In this document: positions 52,901 to 61,063 of the stretch, in pieces
Position numbering within the stretch: the first letter of the stretch is position 1
How the letters are laid out: the number at the start of each line of letters is the position of its first letter
NCBI GenBank assembly: GCA_002721445.1
Contig: PBKN01000005.1
Span: 334,697 to 398,696 of the forward strand
Reading direction: 5' to 3'
Length of the DNA stretch: 64,000 bases
Source: Chloroflexota bacterium
GTDB lineage: Bacteria > Chloroflexota > Dehalococcoidia > Lucifugimonadales > GCA-002723415
The notes under the pieces: model-generated
What the model saw: the letters and a program-made list of their open reading frames with translations, nothing else
What the model was told of the DNA's origin: nothing
Databases searched by the model: none
Translations under genes and position numbers: made by a program

Positions 52901-53264
52901 TAGGGGTTCCCAACAGAGTCACATTATATTTTTTTAATATTCCTTCATCATGAAGCTTTACTGCTAGGTTTAATGCAGTTTGCCCTCCCAGGGTTGGAAG
53001 AATTCCGTCTGGTTGTTCTTCTTCAATTATTCTTGCAATTACTTCTACAGTTAAAGGTTCAATATATATAGCATCTGCTATCTCTTTATCAGTCATTATT
53101 GTTGCAGGGTTAGAATTGATTAAAACTGTAGATATACCTTCTTCACGTAAAGATTTGCAGGCTTGAGTGCCTGCATAATCAAATTCTGCAGCTTGCCCAA
53201 TGATTATTGGCCCTGACCCAATAACCATCACTTTTTTAAGATTATTTGTTTGAGAATTTGTAAT
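49977..53264 (-). CDS. carB: Carbamoyl-phosphate synthase large subunit; likely AUU start
   Basis: VIGSGPIIIGQAAEFDYAGTQACKSLREEG, QVLLERYLKGWKEVEYEVIRD; codons upstream of 53231 read (I)TNSQTNNLKK with AGGAG 7 nt before ATT. Confidence 0.93.
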   Translation of the reverse strand: MTNSQTNNLKKVMVIGSGPIIIGQAAEFDYAGTQACKSLREEGISTVLINSNPATIMTDKEIADAIYIEPLTVEVIARIIEEEQPDGILPTLGGQTALNLAVKLHDEGILKKYNVTLLGTPIETIKNSEDRDLFRSLLIQINEPVLPSKIASSIEDAKDIAKDIGIPLVVRPAYTLGGTGGGIVHDLSSLIDIVQNGLNASPINQVLLERYLKGWKEVEYEVIRDSNNNCITVCNMENFDPMGVHTGDSIVVAPSQTLTDKEYQMLRSASIKIIRELNIQGGCNVQFALCPGETVENSLDKNQEESPYYVIEVNPRVSRSSALASKATGYPIARVAAKIAIGKTLDKIKNQVTGQTSAAFEPALDYCVVKIPRFPFDKFPEADRTIGTQMKATGEVMAIGRSFESALQKAIRSLEIPGASLLWENKEWKNLDNKELLSLLSENASDERLWLVIAAIRRGVSPEIISITTGIDPWFTFSILNIIKFEKIITSSKIDKPLLKKVKSLGFSDKDIATLKNIPQIDIRKLRSKWNLTPTYKMVDTCAAEFPAQTPYFYSTYEEENEAFPLENTKAIVIGSGPIRIGQGIEFDYCSVHAAWGFQNNNISSIMVNSNPETVSTDFDTSSRLYFEPLDEESIQDIINLESANPKGSNRLSTVVQFGGQTAINLSQPLNGSISPILGTSAKSIDIASDRDLFEKFLKTTNIPSPPGYSIFTTEEAISAAKEIGYPVVIRPSYVLGGRAMKIIYDEIYLKKYMNKIIGTTENNRILIDKYIYGKEIEVDAVSDGENVLIPGIMEHIEKAGVHSGDSIAVYPTISISQEEINTIVDYTTLIGKKLKIIGLMNIQYVIHKPDPNKPAVIYIIEVNPRSSRTIPFISKVTNIPMVKIAIENMLGKTLTDLGYTPGLQKHSNTFAVKAPVFSMSKLIGVDTELGPEMKSTGEVMGVDYNFKYALRKALISSGLTIPQKGSILLSIADKDKEEALSIFTTLNSIGYNIFATDGTSSLIKSLGIPVTTISRRLDREHPNVLDVILNNTVDAVINTVTGSRDVLMDGFYIRRAALDKNIPCFTSIDTAKAAIEAISDTSIYSIKTLKDYLK

Positions 53265-54396
53265 TATTAGTCTCCTTATTATAAGAATTAATTAAATTTA
53301 AAAATTCATTAAATATATATGAATTTTCTTGAGGCCCTGGTGCTCCTTCAGAATGATATTGAACACTTAATACAGGTAAAGAGGTATGAGTTAATCCTTC
53401 TACAGTATTATCATTTAGATTTAGGTAGCTTACCTCTAGCCCAGCTGGGAGAGAATCTGCGTCTACAGAATATCCATGGTTTTGTGAAGTTATATATACT
53501 TCACCAGAAGATAATTTTTTGACAGGGTGATTTGCTCCGTGGTGTCCAAATTTAAGTTTATATGTTTTTCCTCCAAAGGCTTTTGCTATAATTTGATTTC
53601 CAAGACATATCCCCATTATTGGAACTTGGCCGATTAATTTTTTCACATTTTCAACAGGCCTTGTTAATAGGTCTGGGTCTCCAGGCCCGGGAGAAAGTAA
53701 GACCCCATCTGGTTTTAAATCAAGAATATCCTTAAATGATGTATTTGCAGGCATAGTTAAAGTTGTGCAATTTAAATCTTCAAGAATTCGTAATATATTA
53801 TATTTAAGGCCATAGTCTAAAACTATGATTTTATGTTTGCCAAGCTCATTTTTAAAGAAATCAGAATATTCTGGACGATTTAAATTTTGATTCCAAACAA
53901 ATGAATTATTAGTAGTAACATTTTCTACAAAATTTATTTCGTTATAATTAGGAGATTTTTTTAAATTTAAAAGTATTTGATCAGCAGATTTATTTGTAGA
54001 AATAATTCCCTTCATCGCTCCATGTGTTCTGATTTTTTTTGTAAGAGCCCTAGTATCTAATCCCATAATTCCAGTTATTTTTTGTTCTGTTAAAAAATTG
54101 TCAAAAGATGAAATTGGGTTAGAGCTACTTGGATATGAACAATGTTCTTTTACTACAAATCCTGCTACTTGTATTTTTGAAGATTCAAAATCAGATATAT
54201 TTATGCCATAATTACCTATTAAAGGATAGGTTAAAACAACAATTTGACCTGCATAAGATGGGTCTGTAAGAATTTCTTGATATCCTGCCATGGAGGTATT
54301 GAATACTACTTCTCCAGAAACTGAATTGGCACTTCCATATGAAAATCCATTAAATATAGATCCGTCTTCAAGTGCTAGTATTGCAGTCTTAATCAT
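53242..54396 (-). CDS. carA: Carbamoyl-phosphate synthase small subunit
   Basis: AILALEDGSIFNGFSYG, GVLLSPGPGDPDLL, PIMGICLGNQIIAKAFGGKTYKLKFGHHGANHPV. Confidence 0.97.
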   Translation of the reverse strand: MIKTAILALEDGSIFNGFSYGSANSVSGEVVFNTSMAGYQEILTDPSYAGQIVVLTYPLIGNYGINISDFESSKIQVAGFVVKEHCSYPSSSNPISSFDNFLTEQKITGIMGLDTRALTKKIRTHGAMKGIISTNKSADQILLNLKKSPNYNEINFVENVTTNNSFVWNQNLNRPEYSDFFKNELGKHKIIVLDYGLKYNILRILEDLNCTTLTMPANTSFKDILDLKPDGVLLSPGPGDPDLLTRPVENVKKLIGQVPIMGICLGNQIIAKAFGGKTYKLKFGHHGANHPVKKLSSGEVYITSQNHGYSVDADSLPAGLEVSYLNLNDNTVEGLTHTSLPVLSVQYHSEGAPGPQENSYIFNEFLNLINSYNKETNNYKFSNK

Positions 54397-55726
54397 AGAG
54401 ATTTCCTTTTTCATATTTTATTTTTCCTGAGACTATAGTAAAAATTACTTTTCCTTTCATTTCGTGCCCATTAATAGGTGTGTTTTTTCCTTTAGAATAA
54501 AAATCGTTATAGTTAACTTTCCAAATTTTATTTGGATCAAATATAGTTATATCAGCTTTTGATCCTTTTCTTAAATTTCCTATATTTGAAATATTTAAAA
54601 ATTTTGCAGGCGATGAACTTAATTTTTCAATAAGAAGGCTTAAAGAAATTTGAGAATTGTGAAATAGAGATAAGGTTGAGGATAAAGAAGTTTCAATATT
54701 GCTTATTCCAAATTCAGCAGCCTGAAGAGTTGTATTTTTTCCTAAAAATTTATGTGGGGCATGATCAGTGGCGATAAAATCTATAATACCTTCTTTTATT
54801 CCGCTAACCATCGCGTCAACATCAAAAGAATTTCTTAAAGGAGGTTTGACTTTTGCATTTGTATCATAAGAACTTAGATTTAAAGAGGGGAATTCAGAGT
54901 TATAGTTTTCTTTTCCTAAAAGTATATTTTCATTTAAGGTGATATGATGAGGAGTAACTTCACAGGTTACACTAATTCCCGATTCTTTTGCTTCTCTAAT
55001 AATGTCAATAGTTGATTTTGTACTAACATGAGCAATATGTAATTTTCCTCCTGTTAGTTTAGAAAGTTGAATATCTCTATATGCCATAATTGACTCTGCT
55101 GCCCAAGGAATTCCCTTTACACCTAATCTTGTTGATATTGGACCTTCATTTATTAATCCATTTTTTGATAGTTCCAGTACTTCACAGTGATTAATTATTG
55201 GGGTATTGGTTATAGTACTGTAATTTAAAGCTTGACGCATAATATTAGCGTCATAAACTGGGTTTCCGTCATCACTAAAACCAATTACTCCTAATTCTGC
55301 GAGTTCAATCATAGGTGTCAATTCTTTACCATCTCGATTTTTTGTTACGGCACCTATAGGTAAAACATTAATGTATCCATTTTTTTTGGATTCCTCTTGT
55401 ACATATTTAATTGCGATTTTTGAGTCCATTGCAGGATTTGTGTTTGGCATTGCACAAATAGTTGTATATCCACCTGCAGCAGCGGCAGCAGTACCGGTTC
55501 TAATGGTTTCAGATGATTCATATCCAGGTTCTCTTAAATGGCAATGCAAATCAATAAAGCCAGGAGAAACAATTAAGCCTTTAGCATCAATTTTGTGAGC
55601 ATCAGGATAGGTTAAAGTCTTTTCTATTTTAGAAATAATTCCATTTTCAATTAGAAGATCTTTATTAGAATCTAGGTTTTGAGCTGGATCAATTAGCCTG
55701 CCATTTTTTATTAAAATAGGCCTCAT
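54389..55726 (-). CDS. pyrC: Dihydroorotase
   Basis: VSPGFIDLHCHLREPGYESSETIRTGTAAAAAGGYTTICAMPNTNP, IATDHAPH. Confidence 0.96.
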   Translation of the reverse strand: MRPILIKNGRLIDPAQNLDSNKDLLIENGIISKIEKTLTYPDAHKIDAKGLIVSPGFIDLHCHLREPGYESSETIRTGTAAAAAGGYTTICAMPNTNPAMDSKIAIKYVQEESKKNGYINVLPIGAVTKNRDGKELTPMIELAELGVIGFSDDGNPVYDANIMRQALNYSTITNTPIINHCEVLELSKNGLINEGPISTRLGVKGIPWAAESIMAYRDIQLSKLTGGKLHIAHVSTKSTIDIIREAKESGISVTCEVTPHHITLNENILLGKENYNSEFPSLNLSSYDTNAKVKPPLRNSFDVDAMVSGIKEGIIDFIATDHAPHKFLGKNTTLQAAEFGISNIETSLSSTLSLFHNSQISLSLLIEKLSSSPAKFLNISNIGNLRKGSKADITIFDPNKIWKVNYNDFYSKGKNTPINGHEMKGKVIFTIVSGKIKYEKGNLYD

Positions 55727-55731
55727 TTGTA

Positions 55732-56691
55732 TTACTCCTCCAAATTCATATTAGGTTCAGTATTTAACATTGAATAAAGAAGAGCCATTCTAACAGCAAC
55801 TCCATTAGTAACTTGTTCGCTAATTAGAGATTTAGGTCCATGAGCAACATCTGAAGAGATTTCTATTCCTTCGTTCATTGGGCCGGGATGTAATATTTTT
55901 ACGTCTTGTTTTGAAATTGAAACAATATCGCTAGTTATACACCATTGTTTTGAATATTCTTGTAAATTTGGAAGATGTCCGGTTGATTGTCGTTCTAATT
56001 GAATTCTTAGTGGCATAATTACATCAGCATTTTTAACTGCTTTTTTTAAAGAAGGTTCAAATTTTATATTTTTATATAAATGATTGTTAGATAAAAATTC
56101 ATGAGGTATTAAAGTATTTGGACCGCATAAAGTTATATTGGCGCCCAATTTAGAAAATGCAAGAATGTTTGATCTTGCAACCCTGCTGTATAAAATATCC
56201 CCAACCATCACTATGTTAATATTTTCTATTTTTCCTAAATTATTTTGAATTGTATATAAATCCAAGAGAGACTGAGTCGGATGCGCATGAGAGCCATCCC
56301 CTGCATTAATTATTGGAACTTCAGAGTTTTTAGCTAAAAAATAAGGAGCTCCTGAATGAGGGTGCCTTATTATAATTATATCAGCCTTAATTGACTGTAT
56401 AGTTAATACAGTATTTAGCAAAGATTCTCCTTTATTTGAGCTGCTTTCCTTAATTGAAATATTAATTACATCTGCATTAAGTATTTTTGCCGCCTGTTCA
56501 AATGATATTCTTGTTCTAGTGCTAGGCTCATAAAATAATGTCACTATAGTTTTGCCACGTAGTGTAGGTATTTTTTTTACTTTTCTGTTAAGAATTTCCA
56601 TCATGATTTTTGAATCATTTAAAATTTGAAAAATTTCTTCCTTTGAGTAGCAATCAATATCTAGTAAATGTTTCTTAGTTTGTAAGTTCAT
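55732..56691 (-). CDS. pyrB: Aspartate carbamoyltransferase catalytic subunit
   Basis: FYEPSTRTRISFEQAAKILNADVINI, HPTQSLLDLYTI, HPGPMNEGIEI. Confidence 0.97.
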   Translation of the reverse strand: MNLQTKKHLLDIDCYSKEEIFQILNDSKIMMEILNRKVKKIPTLRGKTIVTLFYEPSTRTRISFEQAAKILNADVINISIKESSSNKGESLLNTVLTIQSIKADIIIIRHPHSGAPYFLAKNSEVPIINAGDGSHAHPTQSLLDLYTIQNNLGKIENINIVMVGDILYSRVARSNILAFSKLGANITLCGPNTLIPHEFLSNNHLYKNIKFEPSLKKAVKNADVIMPLRIQLERQSTGHLPNLQEYSKQWCITSDIVSISKQDVKILHPGPMNEGIEISSDVAHGPKSLISEQVTNGVAVRMALLYSMLNTEPNMNLEE

Positions 56692-57259
56692 ATGAATCCT
56701 TTTGGAGCAGAACAGTTTCTTCTTCATCTATTTCAGTTAATTTAACCTGAATACTTTCTGTACTAGAAGTAGGAATATTTTTACCAATGTAATCTGGCCG
56801 AATAGGTAATTCTCTATGGCCTCTATCAATTAGTACGGCTAGTTGAATAAATTTTGGTCTGCCAAAGTCAATTAAAGCATTCATAGCTGCTCTAATTGTT
56901 CTACCAGTAAACAGAACGTCATCTACTAATATTACCGTTTTATTGTCTATATTATTTAATATTGTGGTTTCTCTAATAAACGGACGGTTAATGAAAGAGA
57001 GGTCATCTCTATAAAATCCAATATCTAAAGCTCCTGTTTTAATATCAACTTTAGAAAAAGTAAATATAAGGTCTTTAAGTCTATTAGATAGAGTTACACC
57101 TCTTCTTTGAATGCCAATTAAAATTATTGATTCTAGTTCTTTATTTCGTTCTATAATTTCGTGCGAGATTCGAACTAGTGATTTGTTAATTGAATTAGAA
57201 TCTAATAATGTTTTTGTGTAAATTGAATTAAGAGACGGATTTGAGTTATATGTTGACAT
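56675..57259 (-). CDS. pyrR: PyrR regulator / uracil phosphoribosyltransferase
   Basis: GIQRRGVTLSNRL, TVILVDDVLFTGRTIRAAMNALIDFGRP, IDRGHRELPIRPDYIGKNIPTS. Confidence 0.95.
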   Translation of the reverse strand: MSTYNSNPSLNSIYTKTLLDSNSINKSLVRISHEIIERNKELESIILIGIQRRGVTLSNRLKDLIFTFSKVDIKTGALDIGFYRDDLSFINRPFIRETTILNNIDNKTVILVDDVLFTGRTIRAAMNALIDFGRPKFIQLAVLIDRGHRELPIRPDYIGKNIPTSSTESIQVKLTEIDEEETVLLQKDSYELTN

Positions 57260-57304
57260 TAAACCTTTCTACATACGTGAGGTAACAAGAGACAGCCATG
57301 TCAA

Positions 57305-57345
57305 CTGAATTTTCCCTTGTAAGCATCACGGTACTAATTTAAAGG
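57305..57345 (-). promoter_or_regulatory. Candidate PyrR-binding RNA element in the pyrR leader
   Basis: Minus-strand RNA AAUU-AGUA-CCGUGA-UGCU-UACAAGGGA-AAUU: stem AGUA/UGCU, hexaloop CCGUGA (fits CNGNGA), purine-rich AAGGG bulge. Confidence 0.6.
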
Positions 57346-57356
57346 GTACTTTTCTT

Positions 57357-57386
57357 ATTTTACTAGATTGTTCTAAAATAATTCAA
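57357..57386 (-). promoter_or_regulatory. Candidate pyr operon promoter TTGAAT-N18-TAAAAT
   Basis: Reverse complement: -35 at 57381-57386, -10 at 57357-57362. Confidence 0.55.
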
Positions 57387-57434
57387 GCATTAATATATAA
57401 TATTAGAAAAAATATTAAAATTAAGGAAGAATTT

Positions 57435-57881
57435 ATTACATCAAATAAATCTAATGAAAAAGAAATATCTTCAGCAGGAGGAGTAGTTATAAATTCTAAA
57501 TCTGAAGTTGCAATTTGCAGAAGATTTTCTGCAAATTTGTGGGTATTGCCTAAAGGTAAAATAGAAGTTGGAGAAACTCTCCAGGGGGCTGCAATTAGAG
57601 AGGTTAATGAAGAAACTGGTTTAAAAGTAGAAATTATTGAGTTCATCAATTCAATTGAGTACACTTATTTTCTAAAAGTTGAAAATATGTATTATAGAAA
57701 AAAAGTGTTTTTCTATTTGATGAAGCCTATTGGGGGGGGGTTTATTAATCATGACCAGGAATTTGATGAAGTTTTATGGGTGTCAAAACAAAAAGCCCTA
57801 AAAACAATGACTTTTGATAGTGAGGTTGAAATTGTTAAAGAAAGTTTTTTATTGGCTGAAAAGCAATCAAAAGCAGGATAA
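57435..57881 (+). CDS. Nudix hydrolase; likely AUU start
   Basis: Nudix box GKIEVGETLQGAAIREVNEETGL; frame upstream of the track start gives ITSNKSNEKEISSAGGVVINSKSEVAICRRFSANLW; AAGGA upstream of ATT. Confidence 0.87.
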   Translation: MTSNKSNEKEISSAGGVVINSKSEVAICRRFSANLWVLPKGKIEVGETLQGAAIREVNEETGLKVEIIEFINSIEYTYFLKVENMYYRKKVFFYLMKPIGGGFINHDQEFDEVLWVSKQKALKTMTFDSEVEIVKESFLLAEKQSKAG

Positions 57882-57885
57882 AATC

Positions 57886-58431
57886 ATGTATATTCAAGGC
57901 AAAAACGTAATATTGCGTAGCAAAAAAATGGAGGATGTGAATAATGATTTTAGCTGGAGAACAAACGAGGAGCTTTCTAGGCTTGATGCCACTACTCCAA
58001 TAAATCTTTCAATTGGAGAATTTCGCAGGTACTCTAAACAAGAAATTGATTTTCCTAGTCCATCTTCTGTTAGGCTTGCAATAGATACCATAGATGGGAA
58101 ACATATTGGAAATATCATGTATTATGATATAGATATTAGAAAAGCTGAAACTGAATTAGGCATAATGTTAGGTAAAGAGTTTTGGGGAAAAGGGTATGGT
58201 CAAGAAGCGTTACAGCTACTAATAAACCATATATTTTCTAAAACTTCTTTAAAGCGTATATATTTACACACACTTGATTGGAATTTAAGAGCCCAAAAAT
58301 CTTTTAAAAGATCAGGGTTTTTAGTTAAAGGTAATATTAATAGAGGTAAACAGGTTTTTATTTTAATGGAAGTTATAAAAGAAAATTGGATTGAGGTTAA
58401 TCCCTTAAATCATAATAAAGATGATATTTAA
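57886..58431 (+). CDS. GNAT-family N-acetyltransferase
   Basis: GKNVILRSKKMEDVNN, IGNIMYYDID, ELGIMLGKEFWGKGYGQEALQLLINHIF. Confidence 0.88.
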   Translation: MYIQGKNVILRSKKMEDVNNDFSWRTNEELSRLDATTPINLSIGEFRRYSKQEIDFPSPSSVRLAIDTIDGKHIGNIMYYDIDIRKAETELGIMLGKEFWGKGYGQEALQLLINHIFSKTSLKRIYLHTLDWNLRAQKSFKRSGFLVKGNINRGKQVFILMEVIKENWIEVNPLNHNKDDI

Positions 58432-59788
58432 TATTAGCCAAGAAAATATTTATCAAAAATCTTTAGATCTCGTAATGGGTTTAGCTGATTTTGAAAGGGA
58501 TAAAACTTTTCCTGGGCATTCAGGTTTTCATATTGAACGCATGGAATTGTTGTTAAAAAAATTAGATAATCCTCATCTTAAAATTCCTACAATTCATGTA
58601 GCTGGAACAAAAGGAAAAGGTAGTACCTCTGCAATGATTTCTCAGATTTTAATCAGTCAGGGATACAAAGTTGGTTTATATTCATCACCACATTTACACT
58701 CTGTAAGAGAAAGGATTAAGGTAGATTCTGAATTAATTTCGGAAAAAGATTTTTCAGATCTTGTAGCAGAAATATATCCATATGTTGATTGGGTTAAAGA
58801 CTATGGTAAGTTTGGGGCAATTACTACTTTTGAAATTATAACTGCAATGAGTTTTGTTCATTTTTATAATAAAAAAGTAGATTTTCAAGTTATAGAAGTA
58901 GGTCTTGGTGGAAGGCTAGATGCTACTAATGTTGTATCTCCTGAGGTAAGTATAATAACTTCATTAAGTATTGATCATGAATCTGTGCTTGGGTCAAACA
59001 TTCAATCAATTGCAAAAGAAAAAGCTGGGATAATTAAAAAAAATATTCCTGTTGTTGTTGCTCCCCAAAAATCTGAGGCAAAAGAAATAATTATTCAGAC
59101 ATCGAGTCAAAATCAAGCTGATATATATTTATTAGATGAAATTGCAAGCTGGAGTATTTTTAAAATTGAAAATAAAGCACAACATGGAGTTATTTTTACG
59201 AGTGAAAATGAATATAAAATAAAAATCCCATTACTAGGTAGATACCAGTTTGAAAATGCTGCAATTGCTTGTGTGGTTTCTGAAGTATTAAATAAAAAAG
59301 GATTTAAAATATCAAAAAAATCAATTGTATCTGGTATTTCAATTGTTGACTGGCCAGGTCGAATGCAAATATTATCTACAACTAATTATCAAATATTAGT
59401 AGATGGGGCGCACAATTTATACTCCATTGAACATTTAGTAAAAGAAGTAAAAGAAAACTTTTGTTATAAGAGAATTGTTTTAATTTTTGGTGCTCTTAAA
59501 GGGCACAATGTAAGCGAAATTTTAAAAGAATTATTTAAACTAGATCCAATAATTATAATATCTTCTTCAAGACATCCTCGGGCATTATCAACTAAAGAAA
59601 TACTTGAGCAAATTAATAATTATGAAAATGAATTAATTTTTCAAGAAGATTTAGTCGATGCAGCAATGAATAAAGCTATTGAAATATCGAATAAAGATGA
59701 TTTGATTTTAGGTACTGGCTCTTTGTCTATAGTAGCTGAAATCATTGAGAAATTGAAAGGTGTATCTTCTGAAAGATATTTGATTTAG
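58421..59788 (+). CDS. folC: Folylpolyglutamate synthase / dihydrofolate synthase
   Basis: IHVAGTKGKGSTSAMISQIL, GLYSSPHLHSVRERI, EVGLGGRLDATNVV. Confidence 0.95.
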   Translation: MIFNISQENIYQKSLDLVMGLADFERDKTFPGHSGFHIERMELLLKKLDNPHLKIPTIHVAGTKGKGSTSAMISQILISQGYKVGLYSSPHLHSVRERIKVDSELISEKDFSDLVAEIYPYVDWVKDYGKFGAITTFEIITAMSFVHFYNKKVDFQVIEVGLGGRLDATNVVSPEVSIITSLSIDHESVLGSNIQSIAKEKAGIIKKNIPVVVAPQKSEAKEIIIQTSSQNQADIYLLDEIASWSIFKIENKAQHGVIFTSENEYKIKIPLLGRYQFENAAIACVVSEVLNKKGFKISKKSIVSGISIVDWPGRMQILSTTNYQILVDGAHNLYSIEHLVKEVKENFCYKRIVLIFGALKGHNVSEILKELFKLDPIIIISSSRHPRALSTKEILEQINNYENELIFQEDLVDAAMNKAIEISNKDDLILGTGSLSIVAEIIEKLKGVSSERYLI

Positions 59789-59804
59789 AATATATATAGG
59801 TGAA

Positions 59805-61058
59805 ATGATGAAAAAACATTTAAAAAGAGTTGTTGTAACAGGCATGGGGGCTTTAACTCCTTTAGGTGAAGACATTGAAACTTACTGGTCAAGCCTTTTA
59901 GAAGGAAAGTCTGGAATTGCTCCTATGGAACTTGCTGATTCGAGTGAATATCCATGTAAAATTTCTGGTGAGGTGTCAAATTTTGACCCTAAGAATTATA
60001 TGGATATAAAAGAATCACGTAGAATGGCTAGGTTTTCTCAATTAGCTGTTGCTTCTGCTGCTTTAGCTATAAAAGATGCTAATTTAGATATATCCAAAGT
60101 AAATGTTGGTAGAGCAGGAGTATTATTAGGAAATGGAAATGGTGGATTTCCTACAACAGAAGAAAATGCAAGAATATTATTTAATAAGGGAGGCATGAAA
60201 GTTAGTCCCTTTTTTATACCTATGGTATTGCCTAATATGGCTGCAGCAAATGTTAGCAGAATTTTTTCAATTAAAGGCTATACCTCAACCGTAATAACTG
60301 CTTGTGCTGCAGGGACACAAGCTATTGGAGAAGCCGCTGAAGTTATCAGAAGGGGCACAGCGGATGTAATTATTACTGGGGGATGTGAAGCAGGTATTAG
60401 TCAACTAGGTCTTGGAGGGTTTAATGTTATTAAGGCATTAAGTAGAAATAATGAAAAACCCGAAAAAGCTAGCCGACCATTTGATGCAAATAGAGATGGA
60501 TTTGTTCCAGCAGAAGGTTCTGCAACAATAATTTTAGAAGATTTAGAGTATGCAATTAATAGAGGGGCAAACATACTTGCTGAAGTGGTTGGATATGGAG
60601 TTTCATCTGATGCATATCATTTAGTTCAGCCAGATGAAGAGGCATCTGGTCCTGCAAGAGCTATGCAATGGGCATTAAAAGATGCAAGCATTAGTAACGA
60701 TGAAGTTGATTATATTAATGCTCATGGCACTTCAACTCCTAAAAATGATTTAGTAGAAACTAAAGCAATAAAAAAAGTTTTTAATAAAAAAGCATATGAT
60801 ATTCCAATTAGTTCAACTAAATCTATGATTGGTCATGCGCTAGGAGGGGCAGGTGCATTAGAAGCAGTTGCTTGTATAAAAACAATTCTTTCTAATACTA
60901 TTCACCCTACAATTAATTATGAGACACCAGATGATGATTGTGATTTAGACTACGTTCCAAACAAATCTAGAAAAAAGAATGTTGATATAGTGTTATCAAA
61001 TAGCTTTGGGTTTGGAGGTCAAAATGCTTGTCTCCTTTTTTCTAGATTTAATGAATAA
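59805..61058 (+). CDS. fabF: Beta-ketoacyl-ACP synthase II
   Basis: RVVVTGMGALTPLG, TACAAGTQAIGEAAE, NAHGTSTPKND, SMIGHALGGAGALEAV. Confidence 0.96.
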   Translation: MMKKHLKRVVVTGMGALTPLGEDIETYWSSLLEGKSGIAPMELADSSEYPCKISGEVSNFDPKNYMDIKESRRMARFSQLAVASAALAIKDANLDISKVNVGRAGVLLGNGNGGFPTTEENARILFNKGGMKVSPFFIPMVLPNMAAANVSRIFSIKGYTSTVITACAAGTQAIGEAAEVIRRGTADVIITGGCEAGISQLGLGGFNVIKALSRNNEKPEKASRPFDANRDGFVPAEGSATIILEDLEYAINRGANILAEVVGYGVSSDAYHLVQPDEEASGPARAMQWALKDASISNDEVDYINAHGTSTPKNDLVETKAIKKVFNKKAYDIPISSTKSMIGHALGGAGALEAVACIKTILSNTIHPTINYETPDDDCDLDYVPNKSRKKNVDIVLSNSFGFGGQNACLLFSRFNE

Positions 61059-61063
61059 ATTTA

